Position numbers and translations under genes: made by a program
DNA from: Photobacterium alginatilyticum
GTDB taxonomy: Bacteria; Pseudomonadota; Gammaproteobacteria; Enterobacterales; Vibrionaceae
Direction: 5' to 3'
Assembly: GCF_009910675.1 (NCBI RefSeq)
Contig: NZ_RSEJ01000019.1
Span: 56,268 to 120,267, forward strand
Length of the DNA: 64,000 nucleotides
In this document: positions 50,803-60,153 of the stretch, one piece after another
Numbering within the stretch: the first letter of the stretch is position 1
Layout: every line of letters begins with the position of its first letter
Notes under the pieces: model-generated
What the model was told of the DNA's origin: nothing
Database searches by the model: none
The model's input: only the letters and a program-made list of their open reading frames with translations

Positions 50803-51909
50803 TTACCCCATATCGACAGTCACCCCATCAAGGGTATTACTGCCCTGCTGGTTCTTGCAGCCGACCTTGATCATCAGACGCAGATCGTTGGCCGAGTCGG
50901 CATGGTGAAGCGCATCCTGCTCGGTGATCTTGCCCTCTCTAAACAACTCGTACAGCGACTGATCGAATGTCATCATGCCCGACTCACTGGACTTGGACAT
51001 CGCCTCTTTGATCTCATGCAATTCACCCCGGCGGATCAAGTCAGCAATCCGAGGAGTATTGATCAAGAGCTCAAAAGCACCATGGCGGCCGATACCCTTG
51101 GCATCCGGGATCAACTGCTGGGCAAGAATACACTTGAGGTTCAGGGACAGATCAAACAAAAACTGCTCCCGACGCTCCTTGGGCACCAAATGCAGAATCC
51201 GCTCCAGAGCCTGGTTGGCGTTGTTGGCATGCAAGGTTGCCATGCACAGGTGCCCGGTTTCGGCAAAGTTCATTGCATACTCCATGGTCTCGGGAGTCCT
51301 GATTTCACCGATCAGGATCATATCCGGCGCCTGGCGCAAAGAGTTCTTCAAGGCGACATCATAACTTTCGGTATCGAGCCCCACTTCACGCTGGGTCACA
51401 ATGCAGCGTTCATGCTTGTGGACAAACTCAATCGGATCCTCGACAGTCAAGATATGCCCGCTGCGATTTTTATTACGATAACCGGTCATCGCCGCCATCG
51501 AGGTCGACTTGCCCGATCCGGTTGCACCGACAACCAAGACCAGGCCACGCTTGGCCAGCGCCATTTTCTGCATATCCATCGGCAGGTTCAGCGAGAATAA
51601 ATCGGGGATATCTGTCTCAATCCGCCGCACAACCATACCCGGTAGCTCACGCTGCCAAAAAGCACTGACACGAAAGCGCCACTCACCGCGTACCAGGGCA
51701 AAATTTGCCTCCCGGCTCGTGGTGAAGTCCTGTCGCTGTTCCGGATCCATCGCCTCATCAAACAATCGATCAACAGCGTCGCGATCCAGGCTTTCTCCCA
51801 GTGGTTGAAGTTTTCCGTCCACCCGCAGCAAGCACGGGGAGTCTACCGTAATGTAGAGATCAGAGGCCTTGCAACGTACCACTTCCTCAAGGATCTGCTG
51901 TAAGTTCAT
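50803..51909 (-). CDS. pilU: Type IV pilus retraction ATPase PilU
   Basis: PilT-dependent accessory retraction motor of type IV pili. The 368-residue AAA+ secretion ATPase has Walker A VVGATGSGKSTSMAAM, the Asp box, Walker B IGEIRTPETMEYAMNFAETG, and the His box. It lacks the AIRNLIRE motif of PilT, having INTPRIADLIRRGELHEI at that place, which marks it as PilU. It lies 33 bp downstream of pilT, so they form an operon. Confidence 0.95.
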   Translation of the reverse strand: MNLQQILEEVVRCKASDLYITVDSPCLLRVDGKLQPLGESLDRDAVDRLFDEAMDPEQRQDFTTSREANFALVRGEWRFRVSAFWQRELPGMVVRRIETDIPDLFSLNLPMDMQKMALAKRGLVLVVGATGSGKSTSMAAMTGYRNKNRSGHILTVEDPIEFVHKHERCIVTQREVGLDTESYDVALKNSLRQAPDMILIGEIRTPETMEYAMNFAETGHLCMATLHANNANQALERILHLVPKERREQFLFDLSLNLKCILAQQLIPDAKGIGRHGAFELLINTPRIADLIRRGELHEIKEAMSKSSESGMMTFDQSLYELFREGKITEQDALHHADSANDLRLMIKVGCKNQQGSNTLDGVTVDMG

Positions 51910-51942
51910 TACCTTTCCTTTTATTTCGCTAATACGGACGCG

Positions 51943-52974
51943 CTAGGCGAGACTACTGTCGACAACACGGCGTCCTTCTTCAGACTCTACAATTCCCTGC
52001 GCGACCAGCATTTTGACACTCTGCTCCATCGTCTGCATCCCCATCGCAGAGCCGGTCTGGATCATCGAGTACATCTGGGCAACCTTGTCTTCCCGGATCA
52101 GGTTGCGAATCGCCGGCGTCGCCATCATCACCTCGTGGGCTGCCACCCGGCCGCCACTGACGCACTTAAGCAGGTTCTGCGATACCACCGCCCGCAGTGA
52201 CTCCGACAGCATCGAGCGAACCATCGCCTTGTCATTGCCGGGGAAAACATCAATGATCCGGTCCACCGTCTTGGCTGCCGAGCTAGTATGCAAGGTCCCA
52301 AGTACCAAATGCCCGGTTTCGGCGGCTGTCAGCGCCAGGCTGATCGTTTCCCTGTCCCTCAGCTCCCCGACCACAATAACATCAGGATCTTCACGCAATG
52401 AAGACCGCAGCGCATTGTGGAAACTGTGCGTATCGCGGTGAACCTCGCGCTGGTTGATCAGGCAGCGCTTGCCGCTATGGACAAACTCCACCGGATCTTC
52501 AATCGTCAGAATATGCCGGTTGTAGTTGGCGTTGATATAGTCGACCAAGGCCGCGATAGTTGTAGACTTACCCGAGCCTGTGGCTCCGGTCACCAGCACC
52601 AGGCCCCGCTGGCACTGGGCAATTTTGTAAAACACCTCGGGCACATTAAGCGAGTCCAGCGAAGGAATATGAATTGGGATAGTTCGAAATACCGCCGCGC
52701 TTCCCCGGGACTGCTGAAACGCATTAACACGGAAACGGCCAACTTTCGGCAGTTCGAACGAAAAGTCCACTTCCAGCTTCTCTTCATACTCCCTGCGCTG
52801 GGCATCAGTCATGATATCGAACACCAACCGGTGTACCTCTCCATGCTCCAATGCTGGTAAGCTTAGTTTTCTGACTTCACCGTCAACCCTGATCATTGGC
52901 GGAACACCCGCAGAAAGGTGCAGATCAGAGGCATTATGCTTTACACTAAAGTCCAGTAGTTCGGTGATATCCAT
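51943..52974 (-). CDS. pilT: Type IV pilus retraction ATPase PilT
   Basis: Hexameric ATPase that powers pilus retraction, twitching and DNA uptake. The 343 residues have an N-terminal PAS-like domain (HNASDLHLSAGVPPMIRVDG), Walker A VTGATGSGKSTTIAAL, Walker B VIVVGELRDRETISLALTAA, the His box GHLVLGTLHTSSAA, and the retraction motif AIRNLIRED near residue 290. It is divergent from yggS with only 23 bp between start codons, the conserved arrangement. Confidence 0.97.
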   Translation of the reverse strand: MDITELLDFSVKHNASDLHLSAGVPPMIRVDGEVRKLSLPALEHGEVHRLVFDIMTDAQRREYEEKLEVDFSFELPKVGRFRVNAFQQSRGSAAVFRTIPIHIPSLDSLNVPEVFYKIAQCQRGLVLVTGATGSGKSTTIAALVDYINANYNRHILTIEDPVEFVHSGKRCLINQREVHRDTHSFHNALRSSLREDPDVIVVGELRDRETISLALTAAETGHLVLGTLHTSSAAKTVDRIIDVFPGNDKAMVRSMLSESLRAVVSQNLLKCVSGGRVAAHEVMMATPAIRNLIREDKVAQMYSMIQTGSAMGMQTMEQSVKMLVAQGIVESEEGRRVVDSSLA

Positions 52975-52997
52975 AAATTTTCCCCACAGAATCGATT

Positions 52998-53708
52998 ATG
53001 AGTAGTATCAAACAAAACATTGAGCAGGTCATCTCCCAGATAACCTCGGCAACAGAAAAATGCGGCCGGACAGCCGATTCCGTGCAGTTACTGGCGGTAA
53101 GCAAGACCAAACCTATTGTCGCCATCGAAGAAGCCATCGATGCGGGACAATTTGCGTTTGGCGAAAACTATGTCCAGGAAGGTGTCGAAAAGGTACAGCA
53201 CTTTGCCACCAGCCCGCAGGCTGACAAACTTAGCTGGCATTTTATCGGTCCTATCCAGTCAAACAAAACCCGGCAGATTGCCGAGCATTTTGACTGGGTG
53301 CACTCAGTCGACCGGGCAAAAATCGCCCGTCGTCTCAGTGAGCAACGCCCGGAAAATATGCCACCATTAAATATACTATTGCAGGTCAATACCAGCGCCG
53401 AGGCCAGCAAATCCGGCGTTGCCTTTGACGAGTTAGCCACACTGGCCGACGAAATTGCCGCCATGCCCAACATCGTGCTGCGCGGACTGATGTCCATTCC
53501 GCAAAAGGCGGATGACTATGATAGCCAATATGCAGCATTTCATGCATTGGCCGAGGCCCAGAAGGCATTACAAGGCAAACATCCGCAGCTCGATACCCTG
53601 TCAATGGGCATGAGCGGCGATATGGAAGCCGCCATCGCTGCAGGCAGTAGCATTGTCCGTATCGGCACCGCGATCTTCGGCGCACGTGACTACGGCACTA
53701 AACAGTAA
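52998..53708 (+). CDS. yggS: PLP homeostasis protein YggS (PipY/PLPBP)
   Basis: Type III-fold PLP-binding protein without known catalysis, involved in B6 and amino acid balance. The 236-residue product has the PLP lysine in LLAVSKTKPIVAIEEA near residue 36, FGENYVQEGVEK, WHFIGPIQSNKTR, and the phosphate-binding end SMGMSGDMEAAIAAGSSIVRIG. It starts the rightward yggS-proC-yggT-yggU run. Confidence 0.96.
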   Translation: MSSIKQNIEQVISQITSATEKCGRTADSVQLLAVSKTKPIVAIEEAIDAGQFAFGENYVQEGVEKVQHFATSPQADKLSWHFIGPIQSNKTRQIAEHFDWVHSVDRAKIARRLSEQRPENMPPLNILLQVNTSAEASKSGVAFDELATLADEIAAMPNIVLRGLMSIPQKADDYDSQYAAFHALAEAQKALQGKHPQLDTLSMGMSGDMEAAIAAGSSIVRIGTAIFGARDYGTKQ

Positions 53709-53741
53709 ATGGCTCTCAGGACTATTTGACAAGGACTCTAC

Positions 53742-54560
53742 ATGGAACAACGTTCAATCGCTTTTATCGGTGCCGGCAATATGGCCCGCTCTATCATTGC
53801 CGGGCTGGTATGCAGCGGCTACCCTGCCGACAAGATCACCGCCACCGCGCCGGGACCGGCTCGCCGTGAACCGCTTGCCCGCGACTACGGTATCCACACC
53901 GGTGACGACAACCTGCTGGCAGCCGAACAGACCGAGGTGATCGTGCTGGCCGTCAAGCCACAGCTGATGGAAGAGGTCTGCCGCCCGCTACAGGGCATCG
54001 ACCTGACCGGTAAGCTGGTGATCTCAATCGCAGCGGGCATCTCCGCCCGGCGCCTTAACGAAATGCTAGCGACCGAGCTCGATCTCGTCAGGGTAATGCC
54101 CAATACGCCATCGCTTATTGGCAAAGGCATGAGCGGTATGTTTGCCACAACCACAGTATCAACAGCAGACAAGGCCTTTGCCGAAAACTTAATGCGAGCT
54201 GTCGGCGAAGTGTGCTGGGTAGAGCAGGAATCGGGAATTAACGGTATTATAGCGGCAGCAGGCAGTGCCCCTGCCTACTTCTTCCTGTTTATGGAAGCGA
54301 TGCAGGCCGAAGCCATCAGACAGGGCTTCGATCCGCAGACAGCCCGTCTGCTGGTCCAGCAGTCTGCAGCAGGAGCTGCAGAAATGGTGGTTGCCAACCC
54401 GGATACCGAGCTGGCAACCTTGCGCGAGCAGGTAACATCCAAAGGTGGAACCACGGCAGAAGCACTGCGGACGTTTAACGAACACCAACTTAGTGATACC
54501 GTAGCCAAAGCAATGCGTGCTGCGATTTCCCGCGCTGAAGAAATGGAAAAATTATTTTAA
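53742..54560 (+). CDS. proC: Pyrroline-5-carboxylate reductase
   Basis: Last step of proline synthesis, reducing P5C with NAD(P)H. The 272 residues show the Rossmann motif IAFIGAGNMARSIIAGLV, the middle VRVMPNTPSLIGKGM, and the C-terminal signature TSKGGTTAEALRTFNEH near residue 235. AAGGA precedes the ATG. The gene is 33 bp after yggS and 9 bp before yggT, consistent with one operon. Confidence 0.97.
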   Translation: MEQRSIAFIGAGNMARSIIAGLVCSGYPADKITATAPGPARREPLARDYGIHTGDDNLLAAEQTEVIVLAVKPQLMEEVCRPLQGIDLTGKLVISIAAGISARRLNEMLATELDLVRVMPNTPSLIGKGMSGMFATTTVSTADKAFAENLMRAVGEVCWVEQESGINGIIAAAGSAPAYFFLFMEAMQAEAIRQGFDPQTARLLVQQSAAGAAEMVVANPDTELATLREQVTSKGGTTAEALRTFNEHQLSDTVAKAMRAAISRAEEMEKLF

Positions 54561-54569
54561 GGTTTAGTT

Positions 54570-55127
54570 ATGAATTCAATTGGTTTTCTGGTCAGTACCC
54601 TATTTGACCTCTACATCATGGTTGTATTGCTACGGATCTGGCTCCAGTGGGCTCGGGCAGATTTCTATAACCCGTTCTCCCAGTTTATCGTCAAGGCAAC
54701 CCAGCCGGTTGTCGCGCCGCTGCGTCGTATTATCCCGTCGATTGGCTCGCTGGATCTTGCCACGCTGCTGTTTGCCTATGTCCTTAGCATCGCCAAGTTT
54801 GTCATTCTCCAGCTAGTACTGACTGGCGGCGGCATGGCATTCAGTCCTGACTTCTTGTGGGTTGGCGCCCTGGCGCTGCTAAAAGCTGCCGGTGGTCTGC
54901 TATTCTGGGTACTGCTGCTACGCGCAATTCTGAGCTGGGTCAGCCAGGGCCGCAGCCCGGTTGAATACGTCATGCACCAGCTGACCGAGCCGATGACAGC
55001 CCCTATCCGCCGTATTATTCCGGCAATGGGCGGCCTGGATCTGAGTGTTCTGGTTCTGTTTATCGGCCTGCAGTTTGCCAACTTCCTGATGGGCGATATC
55101 ATCGGTCCGATCTGGCACCAGCTATGA
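54570..55127 (+). CDS. yggT: YggT family membrane protein
   Basis: Inner-membrane protein of 185 residues with two YGGT repeats. The repeat motif appears as RIWLQWARADFYNPFSQFIVKATQPVVAPL (positions 22-51), with its relative LSWVSQGRSPVEYVMHQLTEP at 130-150, each flanked by hydrophobic helices, four or five in all. It is linked to osmotic tolerance in E. coli; the mechanism is unknown. It overlaps yggU by four bases (ATGA). Confidence 0.94.
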   Translation: MNSIGFLVSTLFDLYIMVVLLRIWLQWARADFYNPFSQFIVKATQPVVAPLRRIIPSIGSLDLATLLFAYVLSIAKFVILQLVLTGGGMAFSPDFLWVGALALLKAAGGLLFWVLLLRAILSWVSQGRSPVEYVMHQLTEPMTAPIRRIIPAMGGLDLSVLVLFIGLQFANFLMGDIIGPIWHQL

Positions 55128-55417
55128 GTCTGAATGCGATAACTCGCAGCGGAGACGATTTGGTGATCCGGCTGTATATTCAACCCAAAGCCAGCCGGGA
55201 CCAAATCGTCGGCCTTCATGGCGACGAGCTCAAAGTTGCCATTACCGCCCCGCCGGTCGACGGCAAGGCCAATGCTCATCTTACCAAATACCTGGCCAAG
55301 CAGTTCCGGGTTGCCAAGGGGCAAGTGGTGATTGAAAAAGGCGAGCTCGGCCGCCACAAACAGGTACGTATCGAGACCCCGCGGGAAACGCCCGCAATCG
55401 TTTCTGATCTGCTGTAA
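55124..55417 (+). CDS. yggU: DUF167 family protein YggU
   Basis: Small soluble alpha/beta protein of unknown function, 97 residues. The DUF167 signature is IQPKASRDQIVGLHGDELKV (positions 19-38), followed by TAPPVDGKANAHLTKYLAKQ (written AITAPPVDGKANAHL), then KGELGRHKQVRIE. Start overlaps the yggT stop. It ends the yggS-proC-yggT-yggU run. Confidence 0.94.
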   Translation: MSLNAITRSGDDLVIRLYIQPKASRDQIVGLHGDELKVAITAPPVDGKANAHLTKYLAKQFRVAKGQVVIEKGELGRHKQVRIETPRETPAIVSDLL

Positions 55418-55572
55418 ACATTCGCAGACTCAAGCACTCAACAAACCTACAGCTCAGCCGCCTGGCTGGGCTGCTACAACAATCATCAGCTGACTATACT
55501 AAAAAGAATGAAATACCCACCAGGCTATAGGGGTCGTATCAATAACCGGTGAGTATCCAAAAGGATAAAATC

Positions 55573-56001
55573 ATGACTCGAATTTTATGTTTATTATCAG
55601 CACTACTCTTTACCGCCCTTCCCGTTAATGCTGAACAGCTAACCAATATCGGTAACCTTGAAGTCCACTACTCCAGCTTTCCTTCCACCTTTCTGACTCC
55701 CGAGGTCGCCAACACCTACCGCATTCAGCGCAGCCGTTACTCGGCCGTTGTCAATGTCACCGTGCTGGACAAAACCCAGGAAGGCAAACCAGCAGTTACT
55801 GCCGTCTTGTCCGGACAGGCCAAGAACCTGCTTGGCTCTATCAAGAAACTCTCCTTCCGCGAGGTTCGCGAAGGCTCTGCCATCTACTATATTGCCGAGC
55901 TAAGCCATGCCAACGAGGAGAGCTTCAGCTTTACCATCGATGTCTCCCAGGGCGGAAACAGCGGCCAGATAGCATTCAAACAGACATTTTATGTCGACTA
56001 G
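55573..56001 (+). CDS. DUF4426 domain-containing exported protein
   Basis: A 142-residue protein with a signal peptide (MTRILCLLSALLFTALPVNA, cleavage near residue 20). The mature part starts with IGNLEVHYSSFPSTFLTPEVA and includes INRS-type IQRSRYSAVVNVTVLD, the DUF4426 pattern. The ATG at 55573 has AAGGAT six bases upstream; an earlier GTG frame at 55549 is disfavoured. Function is unknown. The same gene sits between yggU and rdgB in other Vibrionaceae as far as I recall. Confidence 0.85.
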   Translation: MTRILCLLSALLFTALPVNAEQLTNIGNLEVHYSSFPSTFLTPEVANTYRIQRSRYSAVVNVTVLDKTQEGKPAVTAVLSGQAKNLLGSIKKLSFREVREGSAIYYIAELSHANEESFSFTIDVSQGGNSGQIAFKQTFYVD

Positions 56002-56022
56002 GCCGCCGCCACGCATACCCGG

Positions 56023-56046
56023 AAGGAGCCAGTGGCTCCTTTTTTA
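56023..56046 (+). terminator. Terminator after the DUF4426 gene
   Basis: AAGGAGCC / GGCTCCTT stem with an AGT loop, then a T run, 22 bp after the stop. Confidence 0.88.
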
Positions 56047-56175
56047 TTATCAGGAAGCTAAACAACAAAGCTATCAGAAAACAGTCCGCGCTCAATTGAG
56101 TGGTGGCTGAGCCAGATTGGTATTATCATAGCGCCCCGTTATTATCAGTCCGCACGAATTCACCGAGGAACAATG

Positions 56176-56769
56176 ATGAGCAAACTAGTACTGGCCACTG
56201 GCAACCAGGGCAAAGTAAAAGAAATGGCAAGCCTGCTTGCAGACTTTGGGTTTGATGTCGTCGCCCAGAGCGACTACAACGTTTCTTCGGTTGCCGAAAC
56301 CGGCACAACCTTTATCGAAAATGCCATTATAAAAGCTCGTCATGCCGCGAAGGAGACAGGCCTGCCGGCCATTGCCGATGACTCCGGCCTGGAAGTGGAT
56401 TACCTCAAGGGCGCGCCGGGTATCTACTCAGCCCGCTTTGCCGGCGAAGATGCCAGTGATCAGCAGAATCTGGAAAAACTACTGAAGGAGATGGAAGGTG
56501 TTCCTGCCGAGCAGCGTACAGCCCGCTTCCACTGCGTACTGGTTATGATGCGTCACGAAAATGATCCGACACCTCTGGTTTGCCACGGCAGCTGGGAAGG
56601 CAGCATCCTAAGCGAGGCCCACGGCGAGAATGGCTTCGGCTATGATCCCGTCTTCTGGGTGCCGGAAGATCAGTGCGCCTCCGCCGAGCTGGAGCCTGCC
56701 CGCAAGAAGCAGCTTTCACACCGCGGCAAAGCCCTGCAGAAACTCTTTGCCGCCCTGAAGGACGCCTAA
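56176..56769 (+). CDS. rdgB: dITP/XTP pyrophosphatase RdgB
   Basis: House-cleaning enzyme that removes dITP and XTP. The 197 residues have LVLATGNQGKVKEMASLL at the start, the nucleotide-binding IADDSGLEVDYLKGAPGIYS near residue 68 and ENGFGYDPVFWVPED near 155. The second of two adjacent ATGs (56176) is better spaced from GAGGA than the first (56173). The stop overlaps the hemW start (TAATG). Confidence 0.96.
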   Translation: MSKLVLATGNQGKVKEMASLLADFGFDVVAQSDYNVSSVAETGTTFIENAIIKARHAAKETGLPAIADDSGLEVDYLKGAPGIYSARFAGEDASDQQNLEKLLKEMEGVPAEQRTARFHCVLVMMRHENDPTPLVCHGSWEGSILSEAHGENGFGYDPVFWVPEDQCASAELEPARKKQLSHRGKALQKLFAALKDA

Positions 56770-57926
56770 TGCTAGTTCCACCGCCACTCAGCCTATATGT
56801 CCACATTCCATGGTGTGTACAGAAATGTCCCTACTGTGACTTTAACTCGCACGCCCTGAAAGCGGAGATCCCCGAGCTCGATTATATCGATGCCCTTATC
56901 GAGGATCTGGACACCGATCTGGCCGCCTATCGGCTGACAGAAGACAGCCGTTCGCTGCATTCAATTTTTATCGGCGGTGGTACACCGAGCCTGATCTCCC
57001 CCGAGGAGATCGGCCGTCTGCTAAAGGCAATCGAGGTCCGTATTCCGTTCAGCGAGAATATTGAAATCACCATGGAAGCCAACCCGGGTACCATCGAAGC
57101 CGGGCGTTTTACTGCCTACCGCGAGGTCGGCGTCAACCGGATCTCAATCGGGATCCAGAGCTTCCAGGACGAGAAGCTAAAGCGTCTAGGCCGTATCCAT
57201 GGCAGCGACGAAGCAACCAGGGCAGCCAATCTGGCGACTGACGCCGGGTTGAACAGCTTTAACATTGACCTGATGCACGGGCTGCCAGATCAGTCGATTG
57301 ACGATGCTCTGTCGGATCTCAAGCAGGCTATCGCCCTCAATCCACCGCACTTGTCCTGGTACCAACTCACTATCGAGCCCAATACCCTGTTCTACTCCAA
57401 GCCGCCGACTCTGCCTGATGATGACGACCTGTGGGATATCTTTGAACAGGGCCACCAGCTACTGACCGAAGCGAGCTATGTCCAGTACGAGATTTCCGGC
57501 TATAGCAAGCCCGGCCTGCAATGCCGTCACAACCTCAACTACTGGCGCTTCGGGGATTATCTCGGGATTGGCTGCGGCGCCCATGGCAAGATCAGTTTTG
57601 CTGACGGGACAATAACCCGAACCGTCAAGGTCAAGCACCCGCGTGGCTACCTGAACCCGCAGAAGCCGTATCTGGATCAGGAAACTCAGGTTGAGGATAG
57701 CGAAAGGCCATTTGAATTCTTCATGAACCGTTTTCGCCTGCTGGAGTCCTGTCCGAAACAGGACTTTGTCGAGCGTACCGGCCTGCCGTTAGACGCGATT
57801 CAGTCTTCGATAGACTGGGCTCTGGGGGAAAACTACCTGACCGATAACGGCAGCGAGTGGCAGATCACCAAACAGGGCAAGCTGTTCCTCAATGACCTGC
57901 TGGCCGCCTTCGTCGACGAGGAGTAA
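56769..57926 (+). CDS. hemW: Radical SAM heme chaperone HemW
   Basis: HemN-like radical SAM protein that binds heme and delivers it to respiratory enzymes; it is not the coproporphyrinogen oxidase. The 385-residue product has the CxxxCxxC cluster motif in WCVQKCPYCDFNSHAL near residue 18, IFIGGGTPSLIS, and NPGTIEAGRF. The start at 56769 overlaps the rdgB stop and is coupled to it, a conserved pair. Earlier in-frame ATGs lie within rdgB. Confidence 0.95.
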   Translation: MLVPPPLSLYVHIPWCVQKCPYCDFNSHALKAEIPELDYIDALIEDLDTDLAAYRLTEDSRSLHSIFIGGGTPSLISPEEIGRLLKAIEVRIPFSENIEITMEANPGTIEAGRFTAYREVGVNRISIGIQSFQDEKLKRLGRIHGSDEATRAANLATDAGLNSFNIDLMHGLPDQSIDDALSDLKQAIALNPPHLSWYQLTIEPNTLFYSKPPTLPDDDDLWDIFEQGHQLLTEASYVQYEISGYSKPGLQCRHNLNYWRFGDYLGIGCGAHGKISFADGTITRTVKVKHPRGYLNPQKPYLDQETQVEDSERPFEFFMNRFRLLESCPKQDFVERTGLPLDAIQSSIDWALGENYLTDNGSEWQITKQGKLFLNDLLAAFVDEE

Positions 57927-57927
57927 C

Positions 57928-58338
57928 TTACTCCAGAGTCACGCTCTGCCATTGCCTCAGCGCCGGGATCAAAGACTGGATCTCATGTTCTTTTTTCTGG
58001 CGCCTGGCAACCCGATCACACAGCTCCTGATCAATAAACTGAGAATGGGATAGTACATAGGGCAGATCGTCGGTCATCATGCGATGGTAGGAGGCCAGCA
58101 CAGCAAGCTGCTGGTCATTGAGCTTAACCTTGTGAACACCGTAATAAAGCTGCCCGCTCGGCTTGACCAGAAACGTATCAGCACCACTTTCAAGCCGTAT
58201 CTCGCTATCTTGCAAGGTAATCGCATTATGCCACTGTGGTTGGCACAGTGGCGCTGATATCACGCTAGGGCTGGCTAACAAGCCGAGTAAAATAAACCAC
58301 AGGCTTATTGTGTGACAATGGCTCTTACGCATACGCAT
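57928..58338 (-). CDS. Short DUF2884 (YggN)-like exported protein
   Basis: The 136-residue protein has a signal peptide (hydrophobic TISLWFILLGLLASPSVISA, cleavage near residue 29) and a mature part whose pattern (ITLQDSEIRLESGADTFLV, then KPSGQLYYGVHKVKLNDQQ) resembles the N-terminal half of E. coli YggN (DUF2884). YggN is about 239 residues, so this would be a short or reduced form. Position, next to hemW and near trmB-mutY, also fits. It ends 1 bp from the hemW stop on the opposite strand. Function unknown. Confidence 0.65.
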   Translation of the reverse strand: MRMRKSHCHTISLWFILLGLLASPSVISAPLCQPQWHNAITLQDSEIRLESGADTFLVKPSGQLYYGVHKVKLNDQQLAVLASYHRMMTDDLPYVLSHSQFIDQELCDRVARRQKKEHEIQSLIPALRQWQSVTLE

Positions 58339-58387
58339 CCCCCATTAATCAGGGCATGCACCGCTCATCGCAAGCCGCCATCACCCG

Positions 58388-59308
58388 TTAAAAAATAGAA
58401 CGTCCAATTCTCTCTGCCAGCAACTCCAGTGCCGCAGTTCCTGCCAGTGAGTTCCCGGAAGGATCCAGCTCCGGCGACCATACCGCAATCGACATTTCAC
58501 CCGGCACGATCGCGATAATACCGCCACCGACTCCGGACTTACCCGGCATGCCCACCCGATAGGCAAACTCACCGGCACCGTCATATAACCCGCAGGTCGC
58601 AAGCAAGGCATTGGTTTGCTTACTCTGAGTCTGGCTGATGATCGTTTTTTTCGCGCCTAAAGGAAGCCCTTTATTGGCCAGATAGCTAAATGTCCTCGCC
58701 AAATCAACGCAACTCATCTTCAAAGCGCAATAGCTGAAGTAATTGGTCAGCACCGGCATCACTTCATTTTCAAAGTTGCCGAATGAGCGCATCAGGTAGG
58801 CAATAGAGGCATTGCGATCACTGTGCTGCATTTCGGAGCCCGCAACCTCCTTGTCATAGACAATATGCGGATTGCAGGCCAGTTCGCGTACCTGTTCCAG
58901 CATCCGGTACTGGGGAGCAGAAAGTCGACTATGCAGCAGATCCGACACCACCAAAGCCCCGGCATTGATAAACGGGTTGCGCGGAATGCCGTTTTCCAGC
59001 TCAAGCTGGATCATGGAATTGAAGGCGTGCCCCGAAGGCTCCTTGCCGACGCGCTGCCAGATCTCATCGGGCTCGTACAGGGTCATTGCCATTGTCAGGC
59101 TCAATACCTTGGAGATAGACTGGATCGAGAAGCCTTCCTCGCTGTCACCGGCCTGAATAATTTCACCATCGTTATAGCAGACTGCAATCCCCAGCTTATC
59201 TGCCGGCACTTTGGCCAATGCCGGGATATAGTTAGCGACCTTACCCTGGCCAATCAATGGCCTGACTTCGTCTAAAATCTCACTGAGCAACGTTTCTGTT
59301 GGCTTCAT
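58388..59308 (-). CDS. glsA: Glutaminase
   Basis: Serine-dependent beta-lactamase-fold enzyme that hydrolyses glutamine to glutamate and ammonia. The 306-residue length from MKPTETLLSEILDEV (59308) is typical; the longer frame from 59407 is rejected. The catalytic SxxK is in FSIQSISKVLSLTMAM near residue 66, with NPFINAGALVVSDLL and a C-terminal GMPGKSGVGGGIIAIVPG. It may aid acid resistance or nitrogen use. It stands alone between the YggN-like gene and trmB. Confidence 0.96.
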   Translation of the reverse strand: MKPTETLLSEILDEVRPLIGQGKVANYIPALAKVPADKLGIAVCYNDGEIIQAGDSEEGFSIQSISKVLSLTMAMTLYEPDEIWQRVGKEPSGHAFNSMIQLELENGIPRNPFINAGALVVSDLLHSRLSAPQYRMLEQVRELACNPHIVYDKEVAGSEMQHSDRNASIAYLMRSFGNFENEVMPVLTNYFSYCALKMSCVDLARTFSYLANKGLPLGAKKTIISQTQSKQTNALLATCGLYDGAGEFAYRVGMPGKSGVGGGIIAIVPGEMSIAVWSPELDPSGNSLAGTAALELLAERIGRSIF

Positions 59309-59327
59309 TATTTTTTTCTCCAAGGAT

Positions 59328-59355
59328 AAAAAAGCCAACACGAGGCTGGCTTTTT
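59328..59355 (-). terminator. Terminator after trmB
   Basis: On the minus strand AAAAAGCCAGC pairs with GTTGGCTTTTTT, about 60 bp past the trmB stop and just upstream of glsA. Confidence 0.85.
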
Positions 59356-59415
59356 CTTCAATTGCATTGGATTTTCGTTGTTCCCGGTTCGAATGCCGAA
59401 CCGTCAACGGGGAAA

Positions 59416-60153
59416 TTATTCAGTTCGTTCGAACTTCATATCCCATACGCCGTGGCCCAAACGGTGGCCGCGAGCTTCAAATTTAGTCAGAGGGCGATCT
59501 TCCGGACGCGGAATGTAATCACCGTCAGTTGCCGTATTGCGGTAGCCTGGCGCCGCGTTCATCACTTCAACCATGTGCTCTGCATAGTTTTCCCAGTCTG
59601 TCGCCATATGGAAAATGCCGCCGATTTTCAGCTTCTTACGCAGCATTTGTGCAAATTCAGGCTGAACAATACGGCGCTTGTGGTGACGCGCCTTGTGCCA
59701 AGGGTCAGGGAAGAACAGCTGAACCATGTCCAGGCTGCCATCCGGGATCATATGATCAAACACTTCGACACCGTCGTGGCACATAACGCGCAGGTTTGTC
59801 AGGCCGGCTTCTTCTGCTGCCATCAAACAGGCACCGACACCCGGGCTGTGTACTTCGATACCGACATAGTTCTTCTCTGGCGCATTCTTCGCCATTTCAA
59901 CCAGAGAGGCCCCCATACCAAAACCAATTTCCAGTACGACCGGTGCTTCGCGGTTAAACACTTCTTTCCAGTTGATTAGTTCCTGAGCGAAGTCAATACC
60001 CATTGTCGGCCAGTTGTTTTCCATCGCCAGCTCCTGGCCCTTGGTTAAACGGCCTTCACGACGGACAAAGCTACGAATTTTTCGTACCAGTTTGCCGTCT
60101 TCGGTAAATTCAGTCATGGTCACTTCACCTGACTTTTTTGAAACTTCGCTCAT
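59416..60153 (-). CDS. trmB: tRNA (guanine-46-N7)-methyltransferase TrmB
   Basis: SAM-dependent methyltransferase forming m7G46 in tRNA. The 245 residues from MSEVSKKSGEVTM (60153) fit the family. Motifs: VRREGRLTKGQELAMENNW, the SAM motif LEIGFGMGASLVEMA, VGIEVHSPGVGACLM, and FFPDPWHKARHHKRRIV near residue 150. It is divergent from mutY, the conserved arrangement. Confidence 0.97.
   Translation of the reverse strand: MSEVSKKSGEVTMTEFTEDGKLVRKIRSFVRREGRLTKGQELAMENNWPTMGIDFAQELINWKEVFNREAPVVLEIGFGMGASLVEMAKNAPEKNYVGIEVHSPGVGACLMAAEEAGLTNLRVMCHDGVEVFDHMIPDGSLDMVQLFFPDPWHKARHHKRRIVQPEFAQMLRKKLKIGGIFHMATDWENYAEHMVEVMNAAPGYRNTATDGDYIPRPEDRPLTKFEARGHRLGHGVWDMKFERTE

Noticed and set aside
50902..51600. 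232-codon plus-strand ORF opposite pilU
   Set aside because: Antisense shadow of an intact, motif-rich ATPase gene.
59299..59979. 226-codon plus-strand ORF across trmB
   Set aside because: Antisense to trmB and spans its terminator; composition not protein-like.
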